Source of the DNA: Sutcliffiella cohnii
GTDB lineage: Bacteria > Bacillota > Bacilli > Bacillales > Bacillaceae_I
Length of the DNA: 64,000 nt
Assembly (NCBI RefSeq): GCF_002250055.1
Contig: NZ_CP018866.1
Coordinates: forward strand, 3,154,501-3,218,500
Direction of reading: 5' to 3'
This document shows positions 37,623 to 46,930 of this stretch, piece by piece (position 1 is the first letter of the stretch; each line of letters opens with the position of its first letter). A program made the translations under genes and the position numbers. The notes beneath the pieces are model-generated. The model was not told the DNA's origin, did not search any database, and saw only the letters and a program-made list of their open reading frames with translations.

Positions 37623-38771
37623 CTACTTTCTTGTTGTAAGTCTTTTTACTATTTTTGCGGTTTCTCTTGCAGCTTTTTGTATTTGCTCCATATCGTTTCC
37701 GTAACCGAAACTAAATCGAATGGAGGATGCTATTTTTTCTGAATCACTACCGAACATTGCCACTAATACGTGGGAAGGATCGATGGACCCTGCCGTACAT
37801 GCGGAACCGCTGGAAACTGAAATGCCCGCTAAGTCTAAGTTCACTAACATTGACTCAACATTTGTTCCCGGAAAATGTACATTTAACACGTGTGGTAGGG
37901 AGTGACTTTCACTGCCATTTATAGTAAAAGGAACTTCTTCTTCATTCCAAATTCGTGTCATTTCTTGCTTAAAGCTTTCAAATTGCTTTTGCTTCCCTTC
38001 ACTTTCTTCCATAGACAGCTGTATTGCTTTTGCTAAACCGACAATGCCTGGTACATTTTCCGTTCCAGCCCGACGTTTTCGTTCTTGCTCGCCTCCGAAC
38101 GTTTGTGGTAAAAAGCTTATACCAGTTCTAGCATATAAAAAGCCAACACCTTTAGGGCCATTTATTTTATGCCCGGACATAGATAGAAAATCAATTTTTA
38201 GATCTTGCACATTTATATTAACTAAACCGAAAGCTTGGACAGCATCGGTATGAAAATAAGCAGGATGGTCTTTTAACAGCTCTCCTATTTCATGAATAGG
38301 CTGAATCGAACCAACCTCATTATTTCCGTACATGATCGTCACTAAAATTGTTTCGTTAGTAAGAGCCTTTTTTAAATCAGTTAAAGAAATTACACCTTTA
38401 TCATTGACGGGTAAATACGTAACGGTAAAGCCTTCCCGTTCCAGTTGTTCGCACGCGTGTAAAACAGCATGATGCTCAACAGTTGTTGTAATGATATGTT
38501 TACCTCGTGTTGCATTTGCTCTAGCGGCACCGATAATTGCTAAATTGTCCGCTTCCGTTCCACCGCTAGTAAAAACAATCTCATTTTCCTGGGCACCTAT
38601 ACTTCTCGCTGCAATACTTCTCGCCTCATCCACTAGATGACGGCTTTTTCTACCGAATGAATGAATGCTTGATGGGTTACCAAACGTGTCATTCATTACC
38701 TCCACCATACTTTCAACAACTAATGGATGCATAGGCGATGTTGCTGCATGATCTAAATAAATAGGTTCCAT
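37623..38771 (-). CDS. yrvO: Cysteine desulfurase YrvO
   Basis: The 382-residue NifS-like PLP enzyme releases sulfur from cysteine as a persulfide. It has TSGGTEADN, the VEHHAV cofactor His, the PLP lysine in SGHKINGPKG and the catalytic Cys loop SSGSACTAGS. ATG 38771 follows AAAGGAGG. It is tightly coupled to mnmA (9-base gap), indicating service to tRNA thiolation, and is preceded by the cysteine regulator gene cymR. Confidence 0.95.
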   Translation of the reverse strand: MEPIYLDHAATSPMHPLVVESMVEVMNDTFGNPSSIHSFGRKSRHLVDEARSIAARSIGAQENEIVFTSGGTEADNLAIIGAARANATRGKHIITTTVEHHAVLHACEQLEREGFTVTYLPVNDKGVISLTDLKKALTNETILVTIMYGNNEVGSIQPIHEIGELLKDHPAYFHTDAVQAFGLVNINVQDLKIDFLSMSGHKINGPKGVGFLYARTGISFLPQTFGGEQERKRRAGTENVPGIVGLAKAIQLSMEESEGKQKQFESFKQEMTRIWNEEEVPFTINGSESHSLPHVLNVHFPGTNVESMLVNLDLAGISVSSGSACTAGSIDPSHVLVAMFGSDSEKIASSIRFSFGYGNDMEQIQKAARETAKIVKRLTTRK

Positions 38772-38816
38772 ATGTGAAACCTCCTTTCCTACGTACTTTT
38801 ATATTCATTATGAGCT

Positions 38817-39233
38817 TTAAATGTAGAACATATAAGCTTCTTGATCTCCGCCATCATGATTTGCTAAGTCTTCTAACGTTGTGCTGTCTAATACATCTTT
38901 AACAGCATCCCGAATACGAATCCATAGTTCACGCTTTGCAGGCTCTTCATCCTCTAATACTTCTACCGGACTAATAGGTCCTTCTAGTACACGAATTATA
39001 TCTCCTGCTGTTATATTAGATGGCTCGTCCGCTAAAATATATCCGCCGTATGCACCACGAATACTTTTTACTAAACCAGCATTTCGTAATGGTGCTATTA
39101 ATTGTTCTAAATAATGCTCCGATAAATCATGAGTTTGCGCAATCGATTTTAGAGATAATGGTCCTTCACCAAAGTTTTTCGCTAGTTCAATCATAATCGT
39201 TAAGCCGTATCTTCCTTTTGTTGAGATTTTCAC
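38817..39233 (-). CDS. cymR: Rrf2 family regulator of cysteine metabolism CymR
   Basis: The 138-residue winged-helix repressor begins KISTKGRYGLTIMIELAKNF and has the recognition helix region LSEHYLEQLIAPLRNAGLVK and SIRGAYGGYILA. It lacks the three Cys of the IscR Fe-S cluster, as expected for CymR, which acts with CysK. Its B. subtilis counterpart represses sulfur uptake and the yrrT-mccB operon, which is also in this window. The start is GTG 39233. The 39234-39489 stretch is the divergent promoter region with rarA. Confidence 0.93.
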   Translation of the reverse strand: MKISTKGRYGLTIMIELAKNFGEGPLSLKSIAQTHDLSEHYLEQLIAPLRNAGLVKSIRGAYGGYILADEPSNITAGDIIRVLEGPISPVEVLEDEEPAKRELWIRIRDAVKDVLDSTTLEDLANHDGGDQEAYMFYI

Positions 39234-39489
39234 AAAGCCACACCCCTTAAATTCACTTATATATATTCAATAACATCCGTTACTTATATGAAATCTCCGT
39301 TATTATAGCACAATTATAGGAACATTACATTTCTAATAAAACAGTAATATATGATACATTGAATGTAGGACAAATATCAATTATTTTACCCAAGCACTGC
39401 TGACTTATTGAATATAGAAAAACAGAAATGGAAAATACCATTTAATTAGCAATTAAAATAATAATATTAACCGCAAGAAGGTGAAATAG

Positions 39490-40770
39490 ATGAATAATAA
39501 ACCGTTAGCGTTTCGCATGCGACCTCGATCTATCGAGGAGATTGTTGGACAAGAGCATCTCGTACAAGAAGGGAAAATTATTAATAGAATGGTAAAAGCT
39601 AAGCACTTATCTTCTATGATTCTATATGGACCACCTGGAATTGGGAAAACCTCCATCGCAACGGCCATTGCTGGGAGTACAAATTATAAGTACCGTACGT
39701 TAAATGCCGTTGTACATAACAAAAAAGATATGGAAATTGTCGTAGAAGAAGCAAAAATGTCTGGTAAAGTCATTTTAATATTAGATGAGGTTCACAGACT
39801 GGACAAAGGAAAACAAGACTTTTTACTACCTCATTTAGAGAGTGGATTACTTACGATGATTGGAGCAACGACTAGTAATCCGTACCATGCGATAAACCCT
39901 GCCATACGAAGCAGATGTCAAATTTTCGAACTAAAACCACTTGAACCAGAACAAATACTAACTGTCCTACACTATGCTCTCCAAGATAAGGAACGAGGGT
40001 TAGGAAACTATAATGTAAAAGTAACAGACGAAGCAATGAATCATTTTGCATTCTCTTGCGGTGGTGATGTTCGCTCTGCTTTAAATGGTTTAGAACTAGC
40101 CGTCTTATCTACAGAACCTGACGAAGACGGAGTTATCCATTTAACGCTCGAAAGTGCAGAAGAATGTTTACAAAAGAAAAGTTTCTACCATGATAAAGAT
40201 GGTGACGGACATTACGATGTATTATCTGCCTTCCAAAAGTCGATACGAGGTAGTGATGTGAACGCTGCTCTTCACTATTTAGCTCGATTAATTGAAGCAG
40301 GAGATCTTGTTAGTATTGCTAGAAGGTTACTTATTATCGCTTATGAAGATATTAGTTTAGCGAGTCCTCAAGCAGGAGCCCGGACGCTTTCCGCAATAGA
40401 GGCAGCAGAAAGAGTCGGTTTCCCCGAAGCAAGAATTCCTTTAGCTAATGCGGTTGTAGAGTTATGCCTCTCTCCTAAATCTAATTCTGCTTATAAAGCG
40501 TTAGATGCAGCACTTGCCGATGTTCGAAGTGGTAACGTTGGCGATATACCACTACATTTAAAAGATGCTCACTATAAAGGGGCTAAAGATCTAGGTAGAG
40601 GAATTGATTATTTATATCCTCACGATTACGATGCTGGTTGGGTCAATCAACAATATTTACCCGATAAATTAAAAAGTAAAGAATATTTCGTGCCGAAGCA
40701 AAATGGGCAAGAGAAAAATTATTATGCGGTTTATCATAAATTGAAAGAATTAAAAAATAAAAAGTATTGA
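39490..40770 (+). CDS. rarA: Replication-associated recombination protein RarA (MgsA)
   Basis: RarA is a clamp-loader-like AAA+ ATPase acting at stalled forks with SSB. The 426-residue protein has YGPPGIGKTSIATAIA (Walker A), ILDEVHRLDKGKQD (Walker B), IGATTSNP (sensor 1) and the RarA-specific C-terminus (HYLARLIEAGDLVSIARRLL, then YLYPHDYDAGWVNQQYLP). ATG 39490 follows AAGAAGGTG. Confidence 0.96.
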   Translation: MNNKPLAFRMRPRSIEEIVGQEHLVQEGKIINRMVKAKHLSSMILYGPPGIGKTSIATAIAGSTNYKYRTLNAVVHNKKDMEIVVEEAKMSGKVILILDEVHRLDKGKQDFLLPHLESGLLTMIGATTSNPYHAINPAIRSRCQIFELKPLEPEQILTVLHYALQDKERGLGNYNVKVTDEAMNHFAFSCGGDVRSALNGLELAVLSTEPDEDGVIHLTLESAEECLQKKSFYHDKDGDGHYDVLSAFQKSIRGSDVNAALHYLARLIEAGDLVSIARRLLIIAYEDISLASPQAGARTLSAIEAAERVGFPEARIPLANAVVELCLSPKSNSAYKALDAALADVRSGNVGDIPLHLKDAHYKGAKDLGRGIDYLYPHDYDAGWVNQQYLPDKLKSKEYFVPKQNGQEKNYYAVYHKLKELKNKKY

Positions 40771-40795
40771 TAATTATTTCTAAATCTTTTACAAT
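40767..40795 (+). promoter_or_regulatory. Sigma-A promoter of argS
   Basis: TTGATA (40767-40772), a 17-bp spacer and TACAAT (40790-40795) are present. The -35 box overlaps the rarA stop codon. Confidence 0.6.
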
Positions 40796-40802
40796 AAATG
40801 AA

Positions 40803-41040
40803 ATATTTTGTTCGATGAGGAAGAGAGTACTTTTACTTGAAAAGCTTATAGCGAGTTAGGGATGGTGGAAGCCTAACAGCTCTTGTAAAAGGAAGCGCAC
40901 TTCTGAGAAGCTATCTTGAAGTTTAGTATGGATAGCCGGGGATTTTACCTCGTTAACAAATAAAGCTGGTTCGTATGAACAATGAGAGTGGTACCGCGGG
41001 TGAATCTCGTCTCTATATATTTAGAGGCGGGATTTTTTTG
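40803..41040 (+). promoter_or_regulatory. T-box riboswitch of argS
   Basis: The leader has GAGGAAGAGAGTAC at stem I, AGCGAGTTAGGGATGGTG with AGCCTAACAG, the T-box GAGTGGTACCGCGGG (40986-41000) and a terminator from TCTCGTCTC / GAGGCGGGA plus Ts (41005-41039). CGC at 40896-40898 in GGAAGCGCAC is the probable arginine specifier. Confidence 0.93.
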
Positions 41041-41127
41041 TTGTCCTTTAAATTTACTTCGAACATGAACGAGCAACAACAGTTGAGTAAAATCAAAAAA
41101 GAATGAAAAAGATGGAGGTTATAAAAG

Positions 41128-42816
41128 ATGTATAAAAAGTTAGTAGCAGAACAAATTTATCCGCACATTCAACAATACGTAACCCTTGATGAAGTGGAAA
41201 GTTTAATAGAAAAGCCAAAGTATGTAGATAAAGGCGATATTGCTTTTCCTTCGTTTACACTTGCGAAGCATTTGAAAAAAGCTCCGAACGTAATTGCGAA
41301 AACATTAGCCGAAAAATTGAACCATCCTTTATTTGAAAAAATAGTAGCTGACGGTCCATACGTTAACTTTTTTTTACATAAACAAGAGGTAAGTAAAACT
41401 GTGTTAACGACTGTATTAAAAGAAGGCAAAAATTACGGCAAAGTGCCTCTAAGTCAAGGGGAAAACATTACGATTGATTTATCATCACCTAATATTGCGA
41501 AACCATTTTCGATGGGTCATTTACGATCGACTGTTATCGGAAATGCGATTGCGAACATTTCCGAAAAATGTGGATATACACCAATTCGAATTAACCATTT
41601 AGGTGATTGGGGTACACAGTTCGGTAAACTAATTGTAGCTTATAAAAAGTGGGGAAATGAACAGGCAGTTAAAGAAAACCCGATTACAGAGTTACTAAAA
41701 TTATATGTTCAATTTCATTCAGAAGCAGAAAAAGACACTTCTTTAGAAGATGAAGGACGCTTATGGTTTAAAAAGCTTGAGGACTATGATGAGGAAGCTA
41801 CTCATCTTTGGGAATGGTTCCGTAATGAATCGCTAAAGGAATTCAACAAAATTTACGAGCTTCTCCAAATTAAATTTGATTCTTATAACGGTGAAGCTTT
41901 TTACAATGACAAAATGGAAGAGACAATTCATTTATTGCAAGAGAAAAATCTACTAGAAAGTTCTGATGGAGCAGAAGTAGTTTCGTTAGAAGAATATTCC
42001 CTTCCTCCGTGTTTAATTAAAAAGTCAGACGGCGCAACCCTTTATGCGACGAGAGACTTAACGGCTGCGCTTTATCGTCAACAACATTACGGCTTCCAAA
42101 AAGCTGTTTATGTTGTAGGTCATGAACAAAGTCTACATTTTCAACAAATATTTAACGTGTTAAAAAAGCTTGGGTTCCATTGGGCTAATGAAATGGTACA
42201 TGTTCCGTTTGGATTTATATTAAAAGACGGTAAAAAAATGTCCACTCGTAAAGGGAAAATTGTTTTACTAGAGGAAGTTATTAACGATGCTATTGAACTT
42301 GCAGCTAAAAGCATTGAAGCCAAAAACCCTTCCCTTCCCGAAAAAGAAGAAGTCGCAAAAATAGTCGGCGTTGGAGCTATCATTTTTCATGATTTAAAAA
42401 ATGAACGAATGAACAATATTGAATTTTCGTTAGAGGAAATGTTAAAGTTCGAAGGCTCAACAGGACCTTATGTTCAATATACTCATGCACGTGCTTGCTC
42501 GATATTAAGAAAAGGATCATCATTTAAAGAAGCGGCGGCTCTTACTGGCTTACAAGATGAACATAGCTGGAATGTTGTGAAACTATTAATAGAGTTCCCT
42601 TCTGTCATAGAAAAAAGTTTCATAAACTATGAACCTTCCCAAGTTGCTAAATATGTGATAGACCTTGCTCGTGAATTTAATAAATATTATAGTCATGTGA
42701 AAGTATTAACGGAAGATGAACAAATCGCAAGTCGTCTAGCACTTGTTCAAGCGGTAACAATTGTTCTAGAGGAAGGTTTACGACTACTAGGAATCCAAGC
42801 TCCGAAAGAAATGTAA
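41128..42816 (+). CDS. argS: Arginyl-tRNA synthetase
   Basis: The 562-residue class I synthetase has the N-terminal Arg-specific domain, the HIGH-like FSMGHLRSTVIGN, the KMSKS-like DGKKMSTRKGK, and the DALR anticodon domain ending. The T-box leader makes expression respond to uncharged tRNA-Arg. Some Bacillaceae have two argS genes; a T-box copy at a non-canonical site between rarA and an rsfA-like gene could be a second, inducible one. That is inference. ATG 41128 follows GGAGG. Confidence 0.95.
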   Translation: MYKKLVAEQIYPHIQQYVTLDEVESLIEKPKYVDKGDIAFPSFTLAKHLKKAPNVIAKTLAEKLNHPLFEKIVADGPYVNFFLHKQEVSKTVLTTVLKEGKNYGKVPLSQGENITIDLSSPNIAKPFSMGHLRSTVIGNAIANISEKCGYTPIRINHLGDWGTQFGKLIVAYKKWGNEQAVKENPITELLKLYVQFHSEAEKDTSLEDEGRLWFKKLEDYDEEATHLWEWFRNESLKEFNKIYELLQIKFDSYNGEAFYNDKMEETIHLLQEKNLLESSDGAEVVSLEEYSLPPCLIKKSDGATLYATRDLTAALYRQQHYGFQKAVYVVGHEQSLHFQQIFNVLKKLGFHWANEMVHVPFGFILKDGKKMSTRKGKIVLLEEVINDAIELAAKSIEAKNPSLPEKEEVAKIVGVGAIIFHDLKNERMNNIEFSLEEMLKFEGSTGPYVQYTHARACSILRKGSSFKEAAALTGLQDEHSWNVVKLLIEFPSVIEKSFINYEPSQVAKYVIDLAREFNKYYSHVKVLTEDEQIASRLALVQAVTIVLEEGLRLLGIQAPKEM

Positions 42817-42891
42817 ATTTCCGTATATTCTCCCTTCAATTTGGAAATACTATTGAAAAAATTGTCCGTTTTTGGGAGGGAGTTTCATAAA

Positions 42892-43545
42892 ATGAAAGTA
42901 CGTCAAGACGCATGGTCTCATGAAGAAGATTTGTTATTAGCAGAAACAGTATTACGATATATACGTGACGGTGGTACACAATTAGGTGCCTTTGAAGAAG
43001 TAGGAGATAAATTAAACAGAACATCTGCTGCTTGTGGTTTTCGTTGGAATGCAGAAGTTCGTAAAAAATATGAACACGCTGTTGCAGTTGCCAAAAAACA
43101 ACGAAAAGAAAAGAAGCGTGCGTTAGATAAAATGAAAAAATCTCAGCAATCAACTGACGCCAATTCTATGGAAGTGGAATTAATTCCTGCAGTTAATAAT
43201 GCTATAAAGAGGCCGAAAAAAGAAGAACCGCTTTTAACGATTGAATTGTCAGAAGAAGTGGCTCCAGTTAAATATAGCGCCGTTACTAACCAACTAACTT
43301 TAGACGACTGTATACAATTTTTACAAACCTATCAAAAAGAGTCTTCGTATCAAGATACGATGCAATTAGAAAATGAAAGATTAAAGAGAGAAAATCAAGC
43401 ATTACAACAAAAAAATATGGAGTTACAGCAACAGCTAGAAAAACTAGAAAAACAGCAAGATGTCATACAAGAAGATTATCAAATGTTAGTAAAAATAATG
43501 GAACGAGCTAGAAAACTAACAGTATTAGAAGACGAAGTAATGTAA
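42892..43545 (+). CDS. RsfA-family (Myb-like) transcriptional regulator
   Basis: The 217-residue protein has an N-terminal Myb/SANT-like domain (RQDAWSHEEDLLLAETVLRY, then LNRTSAACGFRWNAEVRKKY) and a C-terminal coiled coil (about 160-210, NERLKRENQALQQKNMELQQ). This layout matches RsfA, YlbO and YwfN of B. subtilis; RsfA tunes sigma-F genes in the prespore. ATG 42892 lies about 11 bases after GGGAGGG. Which paralogue this is cannot be said. Confidence 0.85.
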   Translation: MKVRQDAWSHEEDLLLAETVLRYIRDGGTQLGAFEEVGDKLNRTSAACGFRWNAEVRKKYEHAVAVAKKQRKEKKRALDKMKKSQQSTDANSMEVELIPAVNNAIKRPKKEEPLLTIELSEEVAPVKYSAVTNQLTLDDCIQFLQTYQKESSYQDTMQLENERLKRENQALQQKNMELQQQLEKLEKQQDVIQEDYQMLVKIMERARKLTVLEDEVM

Positions 43546-43551
43546 ATACAA

Positions 43552-43735
43552 AAGCGGAGGCGGCTCGCTCAGGTCCAATCAAACTGGAGCTTTTCCGCAG
43601 GAGATAAAGGAAACACTGCGAGCGATAGCGAGTCGATGTTGACTTATCGTACGGAGGAAAAGTGAAGTTTGAGCCGGACCTAGCCACCGGAGCTAGACGG
43701 ATCAAAAGCGGGGGCGCATCGCTCTAACCCGTACA
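43552..43735. repeat. Dispersed repeat family A, single full copy
   Basis: This copy shares AACTGGAGCTTTTCCGCAGG and GGAGATAAAGGAAACAC with the copies near 7.3 kb. It has both conserved ends (AAAAGCGGAGGCGGC; GGAGCTAGACGGATCAAAAG). It lies between an rsfA-like gene and the convergent terminator and contains no gene. Confidence 0.72.
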
Positions 43736-43748
43736 AAACATTATTCTG

Positions 43749-43796
43749 AAAAAAATTGGGAGGTTGCTAAAAATGCAACCTCCCTTCTTCTTTTTA
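43749..43796. terminator. Convergent terminator of the rsfA-like gene and tcdA
   Basis: A perfect 10-bp stem (GGGAGGTTGC/GCAACCTCCC) has T-rich sequence on the plus strand and Ts (AATTTTTTTC) on the minus strand, at the end of tcdA. Confidence 0.9.
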
Positions 43797-44558
43797 TTGC
43801 TCGCCTACACGATGAATTTTCACGTCTGAAAGTAATTCAGTTACAACATGTCCTGCCATAATAAGTCCTGCAACGGACGGAACAAATGCGTTCGAGGACG
43901 GTGGCATTTTTGCTTTACGAATTGGTGCATCCTTCTTTCCAACTGTTTCATTTATATCTTCACGGGTAACAATTGGCTTCTCATCGGAAAACACTACTTT
44001 AATTCCTTTTTTAATTCCTTCTTTTCGAAGACGCACACGAATAACCTTAGCAATTGGATCTGTATGCGTTTTTGAAATATCTGCAACTTGGAAACGAGTA
44101 GGATCCATCTTATTGGCAGCTCCCATACTAGAAATAATCGGGATCTTTCGTTTCAAACACTCTTTCATTAAATGAATTTTGTACGAAATAGTGTCTGATG
44201 CATCAATAACAAAATCAGGTTTATAGTTAAAAAAGTCTTCATACGTTTCCTCTGTGTAGAACATTTTTAACGAAATAACTTCACATTCTGGGTTTATATC
44301 TGCAATACGCGCCTTCATTAAATCAGCTTTCGGCTGTCCAACTGTTGACAATAAAGCAATAACTTGACGATTGACATTTGTAATATCGACATCGTCCTTA
44401 TCTACTAATATTAAACGGCCAACACCGGAACGTGCTAGTGCTTCAGCAGAGAATGACCCAACTCCGCCGATACCTAAAACAGCAACTGTACTGTTTTTTA
44501 ATATTTCTACTCCTTCTTTACCTATTGCTAATTCATTACGAGAAAACTGATGTAACAT
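43794..44558 (-). CDS. tcdA: tRNA threonylcarbamoyladenosine dehydratase TcdA
   Basis: TcdA, an E1-like ATPase, cyclises t6A at tRNA position 37 to ct6A. The 254-residue protein has VLGIGGVGSFSAEALARSGV (ATP site), LVDKDDVDITNVNRQ, and VIDASDTISYK. It corresponds to B. subtilis YrvM. The partners TcdE/CsdA are not in the window, although the desulfurase YrvO is. ATG 44558 follows TTGAGGA. Confidence 0.93.
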   Translation of the reverse strand: MLHQFSRNELAIGKEGVEILKNSTVAVLGIGGVGSFSAEALARSGVGRLILVDKDDVDITNVNRQVIALLSTVGQPKADLMKARIADINPECEVISLKMFYTEETYEDFFNYKPDFVIDASDTISYKIHLMKECLKRKIPIISSMGAANKMDPTRFQVADISKTHTDPIAKVIRVRLRKEGIKKGIKVVFSDEKPIVTREDINETVGKKDAPIRKAKMPPSSNAFVPSVAGLIMAGHVVTELLSDVKIHRVGEQ

Positions 44559-44659
44559 AAAATATCCTCAACTCCAAATTTCATATCTATGTTTGAATTG
44601 TTCCCGAAAATGAATATAACATACTTTTTATTAAATGTAAGTATGCCGATAGGATTTTT

Positions 44660-44809
44660 TTAGTTCTTTTCATCATAAAATTTCATATGTGGTTTAGCTT
44701 CCTTATATTCATTTCCTTTTACAAGTAGCTTTGCTCGAAAAACTTGTTCATAAAAAGTAATCGATGTATTTAAATTAGAGACAGAAAATAATAAATGATT
44801 AATTTTCAT
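44660..44809 (-). pseudogene. fosB-like remnant with a large internal deletion
   Basis: The 49-residue ORF joins an intact VOC N-terminus ([20 protein letters not shown], then [11 protein letters not shown]) directly to the end of a FosB-type protein ([12 protein letters not shown]). FosB is a metal-dependent thiol transferase giving fosfomycin resistance, about 140 residues long. The central part (about 90 residues), with the second His and the Glu that bind the metal, is missing; the reading frame remains open. A good GGAGTGAG ribosome binding site and ATG 44809 are retained. A functional protein is very unlikely. Confidence 0.75.
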
Positions 44810-44848
44810 CTTGCTCACTCCAATTTATTAGTAATGTTATGAAAATAA

Positions 44849-44886
44849 AAAAACACATGATTCTATCTCCAAATCATGTGTTAGTA
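44849..44886 (-). terminator. Terminator of the 6S RNA precursor
   Basis: ACACATGATTTGGAG and its partner AATCATGTGT form a stem with a T-run on the minus strand. Confidence 0.8.
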
Positions 44887-44891
44887 GTCGT

Positions 44892-45099
44892 ATGTATGCA
44901 AGTCCCAATAGTGCCGTCGTCGATGCCTTCGTTTTGAACCCGCTACAAGCAGGTGGGTGCTCTGTTTCAAGCATTTGTACGTCCTACTCGTAGGTAGGCA
45001 TGTACGCAGCTTTTGAAAACTCCGAGCTCCCGTATAATCTATTGTTCGGTCAAAACAATAGGTTATACGACGAACACATCAGGACTTGAATAACTTGTT
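44892..45099 (-). ncRNA. bsrA: 6S RNA (BsrA type)
   Basis: On the minus strand the ends AAGTCCTGATGTG and GGGACTTGCATA form the closing stem, with a large central bubble and internal helices (for example AACCTATTGTTTTGACCG with AACAATAGATTATACG; CCCACCTGCTTGTAGCGGG). 6S RNA mimics an open promoter and holds sigma-A RNA polymerase in stationary phase. Its position between aspS and tcdA (yrvM) matches bsrA in B. subtilis. The ends are approximate; the start may be near 45099 with processing near 45088. Confidence 0.88.
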
Positions 45100-45105
45100 G
45101 TTTGT

Positions 45106-45134
45106 ATCATATCATACAGAAAAAACGTCTGCAA
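45106..45134 (-). promoter_or_regulatory. Promoter of 6S RNA
   Basis: TTGCAG (45134-45129), a 17-bp spacer and TATGAT (45111-45106) lie on the minus strand, with a second overlapping TATGAT. Confidence 0.6.
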
Positions 45135-45155
45135 GGTACGTTCGTATGGGAAATT

Positions 45156-46928
45156 TTACTCTTTTTCTACATTTAACGACAGCGATAGTTCCGTTAATTG
45201 ACTAGTAGCTACTGGACTTGGCGCTTCCGTTAATAGACAGCTTGCGCTTGCTGTTTTAGGGAACGCAATCGTATCACGTAAGTTCGTGCTACCAGCGAGT
45301 AACATTACTAGTCTGTCTAAACCTAGAGCAATTCCACCATGTGGAGGTGTACCGTATTCAAATGCTTCTAGTAGGAAGCCAAACTGTTCTTGTGCCTCTT
45401 CTTGGCTAAAACCTAATACGTTAAACATTTGTTCTTGAATTTCACGCTCGTAAATACGAAGTGATCCTCCACCTAGCTCATATCCGTTTAATACTAAGTC
45501 ATACGCTTGTGCGCGAACTTTGCCTGGGTCAGTATTAAGCAGTTCTAAATCTTCCCTAACTGGCATTGTAAATGGATGATGTGCTGCAAAGTAGCGACCA
45601 GCTTCTTCATCGTATTCTAATAACGGCCAATCAGTTACCCAAAGGAAGTTAAATTTAGACTCATCAATCAGCCCTAGCTCTTTCCCTAACTTTAATCGTA
45701 GTGCTCCTAACGCATCGGCGACTACTGTTATTTTATCAGCAACGAAAAGTAGTAAATCCCCTACATTCGCCTGTAACGTTTGTTTAAAGCTTGATTGCTC
45801 TTCTTCGTTAAAGAATTTTGCAATTGGACCTTTCAATCCATCTTCTTCTACTTTCATCCAAGCTAATCCTTTTGCACCGTAACGACTAACAAACTCTGTT
45901 AAAGCGTCAATATCTTTTCTAGAATATTTAGCACCGCCACCAACTACATTAATAGCTTTTACTTGACCACCATTGGCAACCGCAGCACTAAATACTTTGA
46001 ACCCACTATTTTTCACTTGTTCAGAAAGGTCGATAAGCTCCATTTCAAAGCGAGTATCTGGTTTGTCGGAACCGTAGCGACTCATTGCTTCGTCATATGT
46101 CATACGTGGAAGCGGTGTTTCAATATCGACTCCTTTTGTTTCTTTCATTACTTTTATCATCATGCTTTCCATCATGCCAATGATTTCTTCTTGTGATAAG
46201 AAAGAAGTTTCAATATCGACTTGAGTAAATTCAGGCTGGCGATCAGCGCGTAAATCTTCGTCGCGGAAGCAACGAGCGATTTGGTAATATCTCTCTACTC
46301 CAGATACCATTAGTAGCTGCTTAAAAATTTGTGGAGATTGCGGCAATGCGTAAAATTCACCTGGATGCACACGGCTCGGCACTAAATAGTCTCGAGCTCC
46401 TTCTGGTGTACTTTTCGTTAAAATAGGTGTTTCAACTTCCATAAACGCTTCTTCGTTTAAAAATTCACGAATAGACTTTGTTACTTCATGACGCATTTTT
46501 AATGTATTAAACATTACTGGACGTCGTAAATCTAAATAGCGATATTTTAATCGAACATCTTCATTAACATCACTTTTATCATCGATAACAAAAGGTGGAT
46601 TTTTGGCTGCATTTAAAACTTGAACCTCATCAGCTGCAACTTCTACTTTGCCTGTTTTTAAATTAGGGTTAATTGTTCCCTCTTGACGAGCTAACACTGT
46701 TCCCTTGATATAAAGTACGTATTCGTTACGGACAGATTCCGCTATCGTTAATGCTTCTTTAGAAACATCCGGGTTAAATACAATTTGAACGATACCAGTA
46801 CGGTCGCGAAGGTCAATGAAAATTAGCCCACCTAAATCACGTCGCTTTTGAACCCAACCTTTTAATTCCACTTGCTGTCCAATCGATGTTTCTGGAACTT
46901 CGCCGCAATAAAATGTTCTTCCTTGCAT
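45156..46928 (-). CDS. aspS: Aspartyl-tRNA synthetase
   Basis: The 590-residue class II synthetase has the OB anticodon-binding fold ([20 protein letters not shown]), motif 2 ([20 protein letters not shown]), the bacterial GAD insertion and motif 3 ([14 protein letters not shown]). It follows hisS with a 2-base gap, so hisS T-box control extends to it. ATG 46928 follows GGGGAGAG. Confidence 0.97.
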   Translation of the reverse strand: MQGRTFYCGEVPETSIGQQVELKGWVQKRRDLGGLIFIDLRDRTGIVQIVFNPDVSKEALTIAESVRNEYVLYIKGTVLARQEGTINPNLKTGKVEVAADEVQVLNAAKNPPFVIDDKSDVNEDVRLKYRYLDLRRPVMFNTLKMRHEVTKSIREFLNEEAFMEVETPILTKSTPEGARDYLVPSRVHPGEFYALPQSPQIFKQLLMVSGVERYYQIARCFRDEDLRADRQPEFTQVDIETSFLSQEEIIGMMESMMIKVMKETKGVDIETPLPRMTYDEAMSRYGSDKPDTRFEMELIDLSEQVKNSGFKVFSAAVANGGQVKAINVVGGGAKYSRKDIDALTEFVSRYGAKGLAWMKVEEDGLKGPIAKFFNEEEQSSFKQTLQANVGDLLLFVADKITVVADALGALRLKLGKELGLIDESKFNFLWVTDWPLLEYDEEAGRYFAAHHPFTMPVREDLELLNTDPGKVRAQAYDLVLNGYELGGGSLRIYEREIQEQMFNVLGFSQEEAQEQFGFLLEAFEYGTPPHGGIALGLDRLVMLLAGSTNLRDTIAFPKTASASCLLTEAPSPVATSQLTELSLSLNVEKE

Positions 46929-46930
46929 TT

